64,000 bases of DNA from Tissierella pigra (GCF_009695605.1 NZ_VUNQ01000014.1:1-64000), one strand, 5' to 3'. Counted from the first letter of the stretch, positions 52,680 through 63,311 are shown. Notes: a model not told the origin generated them from the sequence alone. A program made the numbers and translations.

Positions 52680-54239
52680 ATTGCTATTTATGGCACATGG
52701 TAGTTTAGATTTCCTATGATTCTCAAATATATTGTCTAATTCATCATTATCAATGGTTTCATTTTCAAGTAAGACATTTGCTATATTTTGAAGTAATTCT
52801 TTATTTTCCTCTATAAGCTGAATTGCTTCCTTATATCTTTCGTCTGTAATTTTTTTTACTTCAATTCTAATTACATCAGAATTATATCTCATAAAATTAT
52901 TATCTAAAGCCATGGTACCTAAACTACTCATTCCATAACTACATACCATTTCTCTTGCAATATCTGTTGCTTTATTTAAATCATCTTTAGCTCCTGTGGT
53001 TATTTCACTAAATATCAGTTCTTCTGCAGCTCTTCCTGCCAATAGACAAGTTATCTTATTGAGAAGTTCTGATTTAGTTAATAGGTATCTTTCTTCATCT
53101 GGAAATTTAAGTACATAGCCTAAAGCCTGACCTCTTGGAACTATAGATATTTTTTGTACTATATCTGTGGCTAATAATTTAGACACAAGTGCATGACCTG
53201 CCTCATGTATTGCTACAGTTTCCTTTTCTTTTCTGAGAATACTAGGATTTTTAACTTCTAACCCTGCAAGAACTCGTTCAATTGCTGCATCAAACTCATG
53301 ACTGGATATAATGTTTTTATTTTTTCTTACAGCAATAATAGCTGCTTCATTGGCAATATTGGCTAATTGAGCACCAGACAAACCTGTAGTTTTTTTTGCT
53401 ATGGACTTAATATCTATTGATTTGTCTAAAGGTTTATTTTTAGTATGAACCTCTAAGATTTCTTCCCTAGCTTTCACATTTGGATTTCCTACAAATATAT
53501 GTCTGTCAAACCTACCGGGACGAAGCAGAGCCTCATCTAATAAATCTAGTCTATTGGTTGCACCAATTACTATAACAGTCTCATTAGAATTAAATCCATC
53601 CATTTCAACTAAAAGTTGATTTAATGTCTGATCCTTTTCATTATTGGACTCTGAATTTCTTCTAGCACCTATGGCATCTATCTCGTCTATAAAGATAATA
53701 GCTGGTGCTTCTTTTTTTGCCTTTTCAAAAAGAGTTCTAACTCTCTTTGCACCTACTCCTACATATTTTTCAACAAACTCTGATCCAGAGGCATAAAGAA
53801 AAGTTGAATTGGTTTCTCCTGCAACTGCCTTAGCCAATAAAGTTTTTCCAGTTCCAGGAGGTCCATAGAATAAAATACCTTTAGGTATTTTAGCACCCAT
53901 TTTTCTATACTTCATAAAATTGTTGATAAAATCAATAGTTTCTTGTAACTCCTCTTTTATTTCGTCTAGTCCTGCTACATCTTTAAAAGATACATCTGAT
54001 TTATCTTTTTCTTTTCCTGCATCTTTTTCAATAGATAGAACTGAGGGGACTAATTGAGGTTTACTATCTGTATGAGTATAGAGAATAAATAGGATTAGAG
54101 TAATTGACCATACTAATAGTCTATCTCCAACTTTAAATGACGCAAAATTTTTAGTTGGGAAAAAACCATCGTAAATAAGTATAAAGGATGCAATTAACCC
54201 TAATACTAAAAACAAAAATATTATTTTCTTCTTTTTCAA
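52677..54239 (-). CDS. FtsH-like membrane AAA metalloprotease
   Basis: 520 residues. Two N-terminal transmembrane helices (residues about 4-23 and 44-57) enclose only some 20 external residues, much less than the roughly 75-residue domain of housekeeping FtsH. AAA module: Walker [20 protein letters not shown]-region GRFDRHI. Protease: HEAGH with H345, then the third metal ligand in [13 protein letters not shown]. It degrades membrane and soluble proteins with ATP. The short external domain suggests a paralogue, perhaps sporulation-linked. Opposite strand to its neighbours. Confidence 0.85.
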   Translation of the reverse strand: MKKKKIIFLFLVLGLIASFILIYDGFFPTKNFASFKVGDRLLVWSITLILFILYTHTDSKPQLVPSVLSIEKDAGKEKDKSDVSFKDVAGLDEIKEELQETIDFINNFMKYRKMGAKIPKGILFYGPPGTGKTLLAKAVAGETNSTFLYASGSEFVEKYVGVGAKRVRTLFEKAKKEAPAIIFIDEIDAIGARRNSESNNEKDQTLNQLLVEMDGFNSNETVIVIGATNRLDLLDEALLRPGRFDRHIFVGNPNVKAREEILEVHTKNKPLDKSIDIKSIAKKTTGLSGAQLANIANEAAIIAVRKNKNIISSHEFDAAIERVLAGLEVKNPSILRKEKETVAIHEAGHALVSKLLATDIVQKISIVPRGQALGYVLKFPDEERYLLTKSELLNKITCLLAGRAAEELIFSEITTGAKDDLNKATDIAREMVCSYGMSSLGTMALDNNFMRYNSDVIRIEVKKITDERYKEAIQLIEENKELLQNIANVLLENETIDNDELDNIFENHRKSKLPCAINSN

Positions 54240-54375
54240 GATATCCCCACCTTATTAATTTTTCTAAGGTTAGTGTAACCATTTAATTGGATTTATATAA
54301 AAGAAAAATAATAAAGTTGAATGAAAATAATAACAAAGGTATAATGATCATAAGCAGGAAAGGGGAGAGCATAAA

Positions 54376-55773
54376 ATGAATTTTATAAATTTAATTGATA
54401 GTTATAAGGAAGAAATTATTGCATCAACTCAGGAAATAGTAAAAATTAAAAGTGTAGAAGAAGAACCAAAAGAGAATATGCCCTTTGGGGAGGGACCTTA
54501 TAAAGCACTTCAATATGGTCTAGAACTATCAGAAAAACTAGGATTTGATACTAAAGATTTAGAGGGCTATGCTGGATATGCAGAGTTCGGACAAGGAGAA
54601 GAGACAGTAGGAGTTTTAGCTCACCTTGATGTTGTACCAGAAGGTACAGGTTGGACTTATCCTCCTTATGGTGGACAAATTCATGATGGGAAAATATATG
54701 GCAGAGGTACTGTAGATGATAAAGGACCTGCTGTTGCTGTACTTTATGCTATGAGAGCTCTAAAAGAATCTGGTATAAGTCTCAATAGGAAGATTAGATT
54801 GATACTTGGAACAAATGAGGAAACAGGTTGGGGATGTATGAATTATTACTTCAAGCATGAAAAAGCTCCCACTATGGCATTTACACCAGATGCAGATTTT
54901 CCTGTTATATACGGGGAAAAGGGAATTATAGTATTTAATCTAGAGCAAAAAATAGATTTAAGTATATGTGGAAGTACCAAACTTATAGATTTAAAAGGTG
55001 GAAATGCTCCCAATATGGTTCCAGACTATGCAGAGGCTACTTTAGAAGTAGAGGATATAGATAACTTTGATGAAAGATATAAGGAATATATAAAGGATAA
55101 AAATAATCCAATAGATATAAATATAGATAATAATCAAGTAAAAGCAATAGCAAGAGGCATATCAGTCCATGGAAGCACTCCAGAAAAAGGAGAAAATGCT
55201 ATTTCATATTTAATGGACTTTTTAGGTTATATACTTGAAGGTAAATGTGATATTTGTGAATTTATAAATATTTACAATGAAAGAATAGGATTCAAACATA
55301 ATGGTGAAGGAATTGGATGTGGATTAGAAGATGATATGTCAGGAAAATTAAATTTTAATCCAGGACTTATTAAACTAGAGGATAATAAGATAATCTTAAC
55401 TATAAATGTTAGGTATCCAATAAGAGGCAGCTCAAAGGAAGTGTATGAAGGTATAAAGAAGAATATTAAAGGAACAAAATTAGAGTTAGTTGAAGGCAGA
55501 AGTGATAGTAAGCCATTATATGTTCCAAAGGATAGCTTTTTAGTGGAAACATTGATGAAAGTGTATAAGGAACAAACAGGAGATATAAATAGTGATGCCA
55601 TTACTATTGGTGGTGGAACTTATGCTAGAGCCATGGAAAATGCTGTAGCATTTGGACCAATGTTTCCAGGTCAACCAGATGTAGTTCATCAAAGAGATGA
55701 ATATATATCCATAGAACATTTAATGAAGATTACAAAAATATATGCTCAAGCCTTATATGAGTTAGCAAAATAA
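54376..55773 (+). CDS. pepV: Dipeptidase PepV (M20 family)
   Basis: 465 residues. M20 metal ligands visible: LAHLDVVPEGTGW (His and Asp of motif 1), YGRGTVDDKGPAVAVLYAM, LGTNEETGWGCMNYY (Glu-Glu) and TPDADFPVIYGEKG, with the C-terminal His in DVVHQRDEY. PepV is a zinc-dependent cytoplasmic dipeptidase with broad specificity. AGGGGAGAG lies upstream of the ATG. A terminator follows. Confidence 0.93.
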   Translation: MNFINLIDSYKEEIIASTQEIVKIKSVEEEPKENMPFGEGPYKALQYGLELSEKLGFDTKDLEGYAGYAEFGQGEETVGVLAHLDVVPEGTGWTYPPYGGQIHDGKIYGRGTVDDKGPAVAVLYAMRALKESGISLNRKIRLILGTNEETGWGCMNYYFKHEKAPTMAFTPDADFPVIYGEKGIIVFNLEQKIDLSICGSTKLIDLKGGNAPNMVPDYAEATLEVEDIDNFDERYKEYIKDKNNPIDINIDNNQVKAIARGISVHGSTPEKGENAISYLMDFLGYILEGKCDICEFINIYNERIGFKHNGEGIGCGLEDDMSGKLNFNPGLIKLEDNKIILTINVRYPIRGSSKEVYEGIKKNIKGTKLELVEGRSDSKPLYVPKDSFLVETLMKVYKEQTGDINSDAITIGGGTYARAMENAVAFGPMFPGQPDVVHQRDEYISIEHLMKITKIYAQALYELAK

Positions 55774-55775
55774 AT

Positions 55776-55824
55776 ATAATAAGATAACTTTCTCTATTAA
55801 AAAATAGAGAAAGTTATCTTATAT
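55776..55824 (+). terminator. Terminator after pepV
   Basis: ATAAGATAACTTTCTCTAT / ATAGAGAAAGTTATCTTAT, 19 perfect pairs around AAAAA-type loop bases. A-rich flank on the other side allows both directions. Confidence 0.8.
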
Positions 55825-55955
55825 AGTAATTTTTTTCTATAAAGACTAATATCAATATTATAAATAATATTGAATGATGTTCTATTAAAATCTATAATTT
55901 GACAATTAGTATTTAATATGATATATTTTTCTTAAAATTTAATATTTTAATCGTT

Positions 55956-55963
55956 GGTATAAT
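55956..55963 (+). promoter_or_regulatory. Extended -10 promoter of the cobalamin leader
   Basis: TGGTATAAT just before the riboswitch. No good -35 box; the TG element may compensate. Confidence 0.45.
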
Positions 55964-55974
55964 CTTATATAAGA

Positions 55975-56155
55975 TTATTTAAAAGGGAAGCTCGGTTTAA
56001 TTCCGACACGGTCCCGCCACTGTGATAGATAGAACTTTATAGATACCACTGTACTTTAAAGTATGGGAAGGAGTAAAGTTTGTTATTCTTTAGTCAGGAG
56101 ACCTGCCAATGATAAAAACGCTGTTTATTGCTCACGAGGATGAGGAGGTGTTATT
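55975..56155 (+). promoter_or_regulatory. Cobalamin riboswitch
   Basis: Conserved elements in order: GGGAAGCTCGG (55985), ATTCCGACACGGTCCCGCCACTG with the B12 box GCCACTG at 56016-56022, GGGAAGGAG (56064), and AGTCAGGAGACCTGCC at 56092-56107, followed by CTCACGAGGATGAGGAGG. Adenosylcobalamin binding normally switches the downstream gene off. Two terminators lie between it and sucC. Confidence 0.92.
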
Positions 56156-56202
56156 TATAAAGTAGACTAAAGACTTGTTCTACTCTATTAATAATATCCT
56201 TT

Positions 56203-56228
56203 CTATTGTAGAAAGGTTTTTTTGTTTT
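56203..56228 (+). terminator. Terminator in the cobalamin leader
   Basis: CCTTTCTA / TAGAAAGG with a TTG loop and then TTTTTTTG. Likely expression platform of the riboswitch. Confidence 0.8.
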
Positions 56229-56259
56229 GCAATACTTGTTTTGTAAGATTATAGTAATA

Positions 56260-56290
56260 ACTCAGCAAATTTTTGCTGAGTTATTTTTTT
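56260..56290 (+). terminator. Second terminator upstream of sucC
   Basis: AATAACTCAGCA / TGCTGAGTTATT around AATTTT, then TTTTTTG. It stands 25 bases before the sucC ATG, so read-through or an additional start is needed. Confidence 0.8.
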
Positions 56291-56314
56291 GAAAAATAAA
56301 GTGGGGGGATAAAA

Positions 56315-57475
56315 ATGAATATACATGAATATCAGGCAAAAGAGTTATTAAGAAACTACGGGATTCCAGTTCCTAATGGAGAAGTTATACATAATCCAGA
56401 AGATGCAGAAAAGGCTTCTTGGAGAATAAGAACTGATATTGCAGTTGTAAAGGCTCAAATTCATGCTGGTGGACGTGGAAAAGCTGGAGGAGTTAAAATA
56501 GCTGAATCAATAGATGATGTTAAAAATTATTCTAAAGAGCTATTAGGTAAAAAATTAATAACACATCAAACAGGAGAAGAAGGAAAGGAAGTAAAAGCTG
56601 TCCTAATAGAAGAAGGATGTGAAATTTATAAAGAATATTATTTGGGCTTGGTACTAGATAGAGATAAGTCAAGGGTAACTATTATGGCATCTGAAGAAGG
56701 TGGAACTGAAATTGAAGAAGTAGCATTAAAAAACCCTAATAAAATTTATAAAGAAATCATAGATTCCCTAATAGGTTTAACAGAATTTCAAGCCAGAAGA
56801 ATATGTTTTAATATTAATTTGCCAATAGAGGTAATGAACGATGGAGTAAAGTTTATGATGAATTTATATCGACTTTTTAAGGAGAAAGATTGTACCTTGG
56901 TCGAAATAAATCCATTGGTATTAACAACAGAAAGAAAATTAATTGCTTTAGATGCAAAAATAAACTTTGATGAAAATGGCTTATTTAGAAATCAAGATAT
57001 ATCCAACTATAGAGATTTAAGTGAAGAAGATGAAAAAGAAATAGAAGCATCAAAATATGGTTTATCTTATATATCCTTAGATGGAAATATTGGATGTGTA
57101 GTAAATGGTGCAGGCTTAGCCATGGCTACTATGGATTTAATAAAATTTCATGGTGGGGAACCAGCTAATTTTTTAGATGTAGGTGGAGGAGCTGCAGAAG
57201 AAAATGTTACCAAGGCATTTAAGATAATATTATTAGACCATAGAGTTAAAGGGATTTTTGTCAATATATTTGGTGGAATAATGAAATGTGACATTATAGC
57301 TAAAGGAATTGTCAATGCAGCTAAAGAATTAAAATTGGATATTCCTTTAGTAATTAGATTGGAAGGAACTAATGCAGACTTGGGTATGGAAATAATAAAA
57401 AGCTCTAGTCTAAATATATTTGCAGTAAAAGATATGGATGAAGGTGCTAAGAAAATATTAGAATTAATAAAATAG
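56315..57475 (+). CDS. sucC: Succinyl-CoA synthetase, beta subunit
   Basis: 386 residues. ATP-grasp start [60 protein letters not shown] and the CoA-ligase part [56 protein letters not shown]. With sucD it interconverts succinyl-CoA and succinate with NDP phosphorylation. GGGGGG lies before the ATG. A cobalamin riboswitch sits upstream, pointing to use with B12-dependent methylmalonyl-CoA conversion, which is inference. Confidence 0.95.
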   Translation: MNIHEYQAKELLRNYGIPVPNGEVIHNPEDAEKASWRIRTDIAVVKAQIHAGGRGKAGGVKIAESIDDVKNYSKELLGKKLITHQTGEEGKEVKAVLIEEGCEIYKEYYLGLVLDRDKSRVTIMASEEGGTEIEEVALKNPNKIYKEIIDSLIGLTEFQARRICFNINLPIEVMNDGVKFMMNLYRLFKEKDCTLVEINPLVLTTERKLIALDAKINFDENGLFRNQDISNYRDLSEEDEKEIEASKYGLSYISLDGNIGCVVNGAGLAMATMDLIKFHGGEPANFLDVGGGAAEENVTKAFKIILLDHRVKGIFVNIFGGIMKCDIIAKGIVNAAKELKLDIPLVIRLEGTNADLGMEIIKSSSLNIFAVKDMDEGAKKILELIK

Positions 57476-57490
57476 AAAGGTGGCTAAATA

Positions 57491-58393
57491 ATGAGTATAT
57501 GGGTAAATAAATCCACTAAACTAATAGTACAAGGAATAACAGGTAATACTGCTGCATATCATACAAAACTAATGCTTGAGTATGGAACTAATATAGTTGG
57601 AGGAGTAACACCAGGAAAAGGAAATACTGAAGTTGAAGGTATACCTGTATTTAATACTGTGCAAGAGGCTGTAGATAATACTGGAGGAAATGTTTCGATA
57701 ATATATGTTCCAGCTAAGTTTGCAGCAGATGCAATTCTAGAAGGTGTAGATGCAGGATTAGATATGATTATTTGTATTACTGAACATATTCCTATAAGGG
57801 ATATGCTCATAGTTAAAAGATATATGGAAGGCAAAAAAACTAGATTAATTGGTCCTAATTGTCCAGGAATTATTACACCAGAAGAATGTAAAATAGGGAT
57901 TATGCCAGGATATATACATAAAAAAGGAAGAATAGGGATTGTATCACGTTCTGGGACTTTGACCTATGAGGCAGTACATCAATTATCTCAAAAAGGAATT
58001 GGACAATCAACTGCTGTAGGAATTGGAGGAGATCCTGTAAATGGAACTGATTTTATAGATGTACTTAAGGCTTTCAATGAAGATGAAGATACAGATGCAG
58101 TAATTATGATTGGAGAAATAGGCGGAAATGCAGAAGAAAAAGCTGCTCTGTGGATTAAAGAAAACATGAGAAAACCCGTAGTAGGTTTTATTAGTGGAAA
58201 AACAGCGCCAACTGGAAAGAGGATGGGGCATGCGGGAGCTATTATATCATCTGGTAAAGGTACTGCGGAAGAAAAAATAAAAACAATGAAGGATTCTGGT
58301 ATATATATGTCAGATACTCCTACTAATATAGCCAATACATTAATAGAGGCATTAAAGGACAATCAATTGTGGAGAAGTGCCTATGAAGATTAA
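57491..58393 (+). CDS. sucD: Succinyl-CoA synthetase, alpha subunit
   Basis: 300 residues. [20 protein letters not shown] and [16 protein letters not shown] for CoA binding, [37 protein letters not shown], and [18 protein letters not shown] carrying the phosphorylated active-site His. Follows sucC by 15 bases with GAAAGGTGG upstream; the pair forms one operon. Confidence 0.95.
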   Translation: MSIWVNKSTKLIVQGITGNTAAYHTKLMLEYGTNIVGGVTPGKGNTEVEGIPVFNTVQEAVDNTGGNVSIIYVPAKFAADAILEGVDAGLDMIICITEHIPIRDMLIVKRYMEGKKTRLIGPNCPGIITPEECKIGIMPGYIHKKGRIGIVSRSGTLTYEAVHQLSQKGIGQSTAVGIGGDPVNGTDFIDVLKAFNEDEDTDAVIMIGEIGGNAEEKAALWIKENMRKPVVGFISGKTAPTGKRMGHAGAIISSGKGTAEEKIKTMKDSGIYMSDTPTNIANTLIEALKDNQLWRSAYED

Positions 58394-59228
58394 TTTTAAA
58401 AAATTTATGCTGATTAATTTTGGTGTATTTATTATGGCTTTAGGGCTATATTATTTTTTATTGCCAGAAAATCTAGCTGTAGGTGGTGCAATAGGAATTG
58501 CCATGGTAATAAATAATATATTCAAATTTATTCCAATTGGCATAATAATGGGGATCGTAAATATCTTTCTTTTTATATTGGCATTTTTAGTAATTGGAAA
58601 AGACTTTGGAGGATATACCATATATTCAAGCTTTCTATTATCAGGAATTATATATCTACTTGAAATAATTACTCCGTTAGAATCGCCTATAATAGATGAT
58701 TTGACAATAAATTTAATTTATGGAATAATTATACAAGGTATAGGAATGGCTATAATTTTTTCTCAAAATGCCTCTACTGGAGGGACTGATATTATAGCAA
58801 AGATAATCAATAAATTCACTCATTTAAACATAGGAAAGGCATTACTTTTATCTGATTTTATTATTATAGTATTTGCTACATTTAGTTTTGGTTTAAAACT
58901 TGGATTATATGCTTTATTAGGTCTTATTATAAATGCATATGTAATAGATAATATGATTGCAAGTTTTAATGAAAGATTGAATGTTATAATCATTAGTGAT
59001 AAAAGTAATGAGATAAATGATTATATAATTAATGAAATAAAAAGAGGTACTACAATTTATGTTGCCAATGGAGGATTTTCTAGAAGTGAAAAAACAATAA
59101 TAAGTACAGTTGTTGGCAAAAGACAATATATTAGAATTAAGAACTATGCTCAAGGTATAGATTCAAATGTATTTATAACCATGGGGTTAGTTAATGAAGT
59201 ACTAGGAGAAGGCTTTAGTTTTGATTAA
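58383..59228 (+). CDS. YitT family membrane protein
   Basis: 281 residues. Five to six membrane helices ([40 protein letters not shown] and so on), [18 protein letters not shown], and a C-terminal soluble DUF2179 domain ([20 protein letters not shown]). The start lies inside the end of sucD (11-base overlap), with GGAGAAG upstream. The family is common in Firmicutes; transport function is not established. Confidence 0.85.
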   Translation: MKINFKKFMLINFGVFIMALGLYYFLLPENLAVGGAIGIAMVINNIFKFIPIGIIMGIVNIFLFILAFLVIGKDFGGYTIYSSFLLSGIIYLLEIITPLESPIIDDLTINLIYGIIIQGIGMAIIFSQNASTGGTDIIAKIINKFTHLNIGKALLLSDFIIIVFATFSFGLKLGLYALLGLIINAYVIDNMIASFNERLNVIIISDKSNEINDYIINEIKRGTTIYVANGGFSRSEKTIISTVVGKRQYIRIKNYAQGIDSNVFITMGLVNEVLGEGFSFD

Positions 59229-59245
59229 TTTTAAAAGGGGATAGT

Positions 59246-59782
59246 ATGGAAAAACAACATAAGAAGATAAAACTACCAGGAATGAGAGTTATTAAAACAG
59301 TTATATCTGTATATATATGCTTTTTATTAAGCTTTGTTAGAAAAGGATTACCCTTCTATTCAGTAATAGCAGCAATTCTATGTATGCAAAGTGACCATGC
59401 CAATAGTTTTGAAGTAGGCAAAAGTAGAATTGTAGGAACTTTAATAGGTGGAGTATATGGGTTTTTATCCATAATTCTGATTAATTTCTTAGAAATTGAA
59501 TTATTTAATTGGATTCATTATTTGCTATTAAGCTTATTTTTAATTCCAATTATATATACCAATGTATTTCTAAAGTGGGCTAGTTCAACATATATTAGCT
59601 GTGTAGTATTTTTAAGTATAACTGTTTCCCATGGAGGAGATATAGCTCCAATGTATTTTGCATTACATAGAGTAATTGATACATTAATTGGAATAGGAGT
59701 TTCACTTATTGTCAATCTTGCTATACAAAAGAAATATCTTCAGATTATTTTAGACTTTTTTAAAAAGAAACAAGAAATATGA
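59246..59782 (+). CDS. Aromatic acid exporter / FUSC-like membrane protein
   Basis: 178 residues with about five membrane helices (VIKTVISVYICFLLSFV, IIYTNVFLKWASSTYI). GKSRIVGTLIGGVYGFLSII and HRVIDTLIGIGVSLIVNLAI are the two hallmark motifs of the ArAE/FUSC family N-terminal half. The usual cytoplasmic domain is missing, as in short Firmicute members. AAAGGGGATAG precedes the ATG. Confidence 0.75.
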   Translation: MEKQHKKIKLPGMRVIKTVISVYICFLLSFVRKGLPFYSVIAAILCMQSDHANSFEVGKSRIVGTLIGGVYGFLSIILINFLEIELFNWIHYLLLSLFLIPIIYTNVFLKWASSTYISCVVFLSITVSHGGDIAPMYFALHRVIDTLIGIGVSLIVNLAIQKKYLQIILDFFKKKQEI

Positions 59783-59820
59783 AGGTTCTTGAAAATTAAC
59801 AAACAAAATATAAAATATAT

Positions 59821-59849
59821 TTGACAAACAACTATCCTTGTCATATAAT
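59821..59849 (+). promoter_or_regulatory. Promoter of the infC operon
   Basis: TTGACA at 59821-59826, 17-base spacer, TATAAT at 59844-59849; both perfect consensus. Confidence 0.85.
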
Positions 59850-59864
59850 AATTAAGTAAATTAA

Positions 59865-59998
59865 ATATTGGGTTTAAGTAGAAGTGTCCGCTTCTCACCT
59901 TATAGCTTTGCTCATAAGGTTATTTAAAAAAAGTCTTATTATAACTAAGATATATTTTTCTATGAGATTAAGCGGGTATTCTATACCCGCTTTTAATA
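59865..59998 (+). promoter_or_regulatory. infC operon leader, L20-type autoregulation
   Basis: Leader between promoter and infC with AGAAGTGTCCGCTTCTCACC (59880-59899), CCTTATAG ... CATAAGG (59898-59921) and a terminator AAGCGGGTAT / ATACCCGCTTTT (59969-59995). This fits the ribosomal-protein leader of Firmicute infC-rpmI-rplT operons, where free L20 promotes termination. Confidence 0.7.
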
Positions 59999-60028
59999 TT
60001 TTTAAGAATAATTAGGAGGTGCTGTACT

Positions 60029-60538
60029 ATCAAAGAGCTTCAGATTAATGAAGAAATCAGAGATAAGGAAGTAAGATTAATTGATGTTGATGGAAGTCAA
60101 CTTGGAATTGTGCCTATTAAGAAGGCATTGGAGATTTCCGAGGAAAAAAGATTAGATTTAGTAAAAATAGCTCCAACTGCTAATCCACCTGTATGTAGAA
60201 TAATGGATTACGGTAAATACAAATATGAATTAGCTAAAAAGGAGAAAGAAGCTAGAAAAAATCAAAAGATAATCAACGTTAAAGAAATCCGACTAACACC
60301 TAATATTGAAACCCATGATCTAAATGTAAAAGCTAAAACTGCCAGTAAGTTTTTAGAGTCAGGAGATAAAGTTAAGGTATCAGTTAGATTTAGAGGAAGA
60401 GAAATGGGTCATACAGAAATAGGTAGAGAAGTATTAAATGATTTTGCTAAACTAACTGGAGAGTTTGGAATCATAGAGAAACCTGCAAAATTAGAAGGAA
60501 GAAGTATGGTAATGTACTTAACACCGAGAACTGAGTAA
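60029..60538 (+). CDS. infC: Translation initiation factor IF-3
   Basis: 169 residues from ATC at 60029, with AGGAGGTG ending 8 bases upstream. The protein begins [20 protein letters not shown], the normal start of IF-3; the only in-frame ATG/GTG/TTG lies at 60110, which would remove the conserved N-terminal domain. [20 protein letters not shown] and the C-terminal [20 protein letters not shown] are typical. A rare start codon in infC lets IF-3 inhibit its own translation. Confidence 0.92.
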   Translation: MKELQINEEIRDKEVRLIDVDGSQLGIVPIKKALEISEEKRLDLVKIAPTANPPVCRIMDYGKYKYELAKKEKEARKNQKIINVKEIRLTPNIETHDLNVKAKTASKFLESGDKVKVSVRFRGREMGHTEIGREVLNDFAKLTGEFGIIEKPAKLEGRSMVMYLTPRTE

Positions 60539-60554
60539 TAAAGGAGGTAACATC

Positions 60555-60746
60555 ATGGCAAAAATGAAAACTCATAGAGCGTCAGCAAAAAGATTTAAAA
60601 GAACTGGTTCAGGTTTATTAAAAAGATTCAAAGCTTATAAAAGCCATAAAACTGGTAAAAAATCACCAAAGAGAGTTAGAAATTTAAGAAAAGGCACTTT
60701 AGTAAGTAAGGGTGACCAAAGAAGAATAGATTCAATGATACCATAA
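60555..60746 (+). CDS. rpmI: Ribosomal protein L35
   Basis: 63 residues, [20 protein letters not shown] ... [20 protein letters not shown], very basic. Stands between infC and rplT with AAAGGAGGTAAC upstream. Typical bacterial L35. Confidence 0.96.
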   Translation: MAKMKTHRASAKRFKRTGSGLLKRFKAYKSHKTGKKSPKRVRNLRKGTLVSKGDQRRIDSMIP

Positions 60747-60779
60747 AAAAACTATATAGATATACGGGAGGTACTATAG

Positions 60780-61130
60780 ATGGCAAGAGTAAAAAGAGCA
60801 GTAAATGCCAAAAAAAGACATAAAAAAGTATTAAAACAAGCCAAAGGCTATTACGGAGCTAAATCTAAATTATTTAGAACTGCTAACCAAGCTGTTATGA
60901 AATCACTTAATTATGCATATATAGGACGTAAACAAAGAAAAAGAGATTTTAGAAAACTTTGGATTGCAAGAATCAATGCTGCTGCAAGATTAAATGGAAT
61001 GAGCTATAGCAAATTCATAGATGGTCTTAAAAAAGCAAATATTGATATAAATAGAAAAATGCTTTCAGAAATGGCTATACATGATGCTGCAGGTTTTGCT
61101 AAACTAGTTGAAATTGCAAAAGGTAATTAA
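60780..61130 (+). CDS. rplT: Ribosomal protein L20
   Basis: 116 residues, [40 protein letters not shown], and [20 protein letters not shown]. Assembles the large subunit and, in this operon type, represses its own leader. GGGAGGT precedes the ATG. A terminator follows. Confidence 0.97.
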   Translation: MARVKRAVNAKKRHKKVLKQAKGYYGAKSKLFRTANQAVMKSLNYAYIGRKQRKRDFRKLWIARINAAARLNGMSYSKFIDGLKKANIDINRKMLSEMAIHDAAGFAKLVEIAKGN

Positions 61131-61133
61131 TTA

Positions 61134-61165
61134 TAAAAGTTCCGTTATGGGACTTTTATTTTCTT
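61134..61165 (+). terminator. Terminator after rplT
   Basis: AAAAGTTCC / GGGACTTTT with a GTTAT loop, then ATTTTCTTTT. Confidence 0.75.
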
Positions 61166-61294
61166 TTATAATCTATAAGGCAATTATTATGCCATAAATG
61201 AATTTCAAAAAAGGCTGATTCTAAAGTCTTTTTATTTATATATTTATTTCATTTAGGGATACTAAGGTGTATATAATAAGTGGGAGGAATCAGT

Positions 61295-62638
61295 ATGGGG
61301 TATTTAAAGGAGAAATTAAAAGGTTTCCATTTAGACCCTCCTAAAGTTTTAGCATTAGGTTTTGCAAGTCTAATATTTATAGGGGGATTATTGTTAAACT
61401 TACCTATAGCAGCAAAAACAGGAGAGAGTGTTGGGTTTATTAATGCATTATTTACTTCAGCTTCAGCAGTGTGTGTAACAGGACTTGTAGTAGTAAATAC
61501 AAGTGAATTTTGGTCATTATTTGGGCAAATTGTAATAATTATACTTATACAAATGGGAGGCCTAGGTTTTATGACTATGACTACCATTGGAGCATTGCTT
61601 ATAGGGAAGAAAATTACTTTAAAGGAAAGACTAGTAATAAAAGAACAGCTAAATCAAGAGACCATGTCTGGACTAGTGAAATTAACTAAATATGTTGTAC
61701 TGTCTACATTTGCCATAGAAGGCATAGGTGCTATTTTCCTATCTACTAGATTTATACCAATATATGGAACGGTTAAGGGAATATGGTTTTCAGTATTTCA
61801 TGCTATATCTGCATTTTGCAACGCTGGATTTGATCTTACTGGAGATAGTATAGTACCTTTTGTTGGGGATTTCACCATAAATATGACTATATCAGCTTTA
61901 ATAATATTAGGAGGACTTGGTTTTTCTGTATATATAGACATTACTAGAAATAGAAGCTTTAAGAAACTTAGTCTACATTCTAAATTAGTATTATCAATTA
62001 CAGGTACATTACTTTTAGCTGGAATGGTAATATTCTTTTTAATAGAATATAATAATCCTCTTACTCTTAAACACCTAAGTATGGGAGAGAAATTAATAGC
62101 ATCATTTTTCCAATCTGTAGTTCCTAGAACAGCAGGATTCTACTCTGTTAATTTAACTGGGTTATATGATACTACAGTATTCCTTACTATTATATTGATG
62201 TTTATTGGTGCTTCTCCAGGATCTACTGGAGGAGGAATTAAAACCACTACTTTTGGAACGCTTATGCTTACTACTATAGCAGTAATAAAAGGTGAAAAGG
62301 ATGTTGTTGCCTTCAAAAAGAGAATAGGATATGATGTAATAAACAGGTCCTTAGCCATAGTTACAGTTGGAATTATTTTAATAATTGCAGTATCTTTTGT
62401 ACTGACAGTAACAGAACCTGCAAATTTCCTGGATGTTTTATTTGAAACTACTTCTGCCTTTGCAACTGTAGGATCTTCTAGAGCACTTACACCTAATCTT
62501 ACTAACTTTGGAAAGATAGTCATATTATTGACTATGTATGCAGGAAGGGTTGGACCTTTAACTATGGCATATGTTTTTTCTAGAAAAAGTAGACATGGAA
62601 ACTTTAGATATTCAGAAGGCAATATTATGGTAGGATAG
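61295..62638 (+). CDS. ktrB: Potassium uptake channel subunit KtrB/TrkH
   Basis: 447 residues. Four pore repeats with filter-like loops: SASAVCVTGLVVVNT, HAISAFCNAGFDLTGDS, QSVVPRTAGFYSVNL with ASPGSTGGGIKTTTF, and TTSAFATVGSSRALTPN. Start at 61295 with GGGAGG 7 bases upstream. Forms a K+ (Na+-coupled) transporter with the cytoplasmic KtrA gene 15 bases downstream. Confidence 0.93.
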   Translation: MGYLKEKLKGFHLDPPKVLALGFASLIFIGGLLLNLPIAAKTGESVGFINALFTSASAVCVTGLVVVNTSEFWSLFGQIVIIILIQMGGLGFMTMTTIGALLIGKKITLKERLVIKEQLNQETMSGLVKLTKYVVLSTFAIEGIGAIFLSTRFIPIYGTVKGIWFSVFHAISAFCNAGFDLTGDSIVPFVGDFTINMTISALIILGGLGFSVYIDITRNRSFKKLSLHSKLVLSITGTLLLAGMVIFFLIEYNNPLTLKHLSMGEKLIASFFQSVVPRTAGFYSVNLTGLYDTTVFLTIILMFIGASPGSTGGGIKTTTFGTLMLTTIAVIKGEKDVVAFKKRIGYDVINRSLAIVTVGIILIIAVSFVLTVTEPANFLDVLFETTSAFATVGSSRALTPNLTNFGKIVILLTMYAGRVGPLTMAYVFSRKSRHGNFRYSEGNIMVG

Positions 62639-62653
62639 AAGGGAGATATTTTT

Positions 62654-63310
62654 ATGAAATCATTTGTAGTTATAGGATGTGGAAGATTTGGAGGTGCAGT
62701 TGCTAGAACACTATATAGTTTGGGAAATGAAGTATTAGCAATTGATAGATGTGAAGAAATAATTAAAGAAATATCTGAGGAAGTGACCCATGCTGTTCAA
62801 GCTGATGTAATGGATGAAACGGTATTAAAGGATTTAGGATTGAGAAACTTTGATGTAGCAGTTGTAGCCATTGGTTCAGATATAGAGGCTTCTATTATGG
62901 CAACTATAGTCACTAAGGAGTTGGGAATAAATACAGTAGTGGCTAAAGCGTTGACAGATTTACATGGGAAGGTTCTGAAGAAAATAGGTGCTGATAGAGT
63001 TATTTTTCCAGAAAGAGATATGGGAGTTAGATTAGCACATAATTTAGTTTCTACAAATATATTGGAATTTATCGAGCTATCGCCAGACTATAGTATCTTG
63101 GAAATAACTGCTATAAAAGAATGGGAAGATAAATCCTTAGTGCAATTAAAACTTTCTACTAAATATGGAATAAATGTAATGGCTATTAAAAGAGGCAATA
63201 GCATTAATATTTCACCAAACGGAGAGGCTATAATTAAGAGAGACGATATATTAGTAGTTATAGGAAGTTCTAAAGATATTAAAAGAATAGAGCAAAAAGT
63301 CGGTGAATAG
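62654..63310 (+). CDS. ktrA: Potassium uptake regulatory subunit KtrA/TrkA
   Basis: 218 residues. RCK-N Rossmann fold: FVVIGCGRFGGAVARTLYSL (dinucleotide binding), EVLAIDRCEEIIKEISEE, HAVQADVMDETVLKDLGL; then an RCK-C domain (SPDYSILEITAIKEWEDKSL). Binds nucleotide and gates KtrB. GGGAG lies upstream. Confidence 0.93.
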   Translation: MKSFVVIGCGRFGGAVARTLYSLGNEVLAIDRCEEIIKEISEEVTHAVQADVMDETVLKDLGLRNFDVAVVAIGSDIEASIMATIVTKELGINTVVAKALTDLHGKVLKKIGADRVIFPERDMGVRLAHNLVSTNILEFIELSPDYSILEITAIKEWEDKSLVQLKLSTKYGINVMAIKRGNSINISPNGEAIIKRDDILVVIGSSKDIKRIEQKVGE

Positions 63311-63311
63311 T

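Noticed and set aside
62140-62622. 160-residue minus-strand frame inside ktrB
   Set aside because: Antisense shadow of an intact membrane-protein gene.
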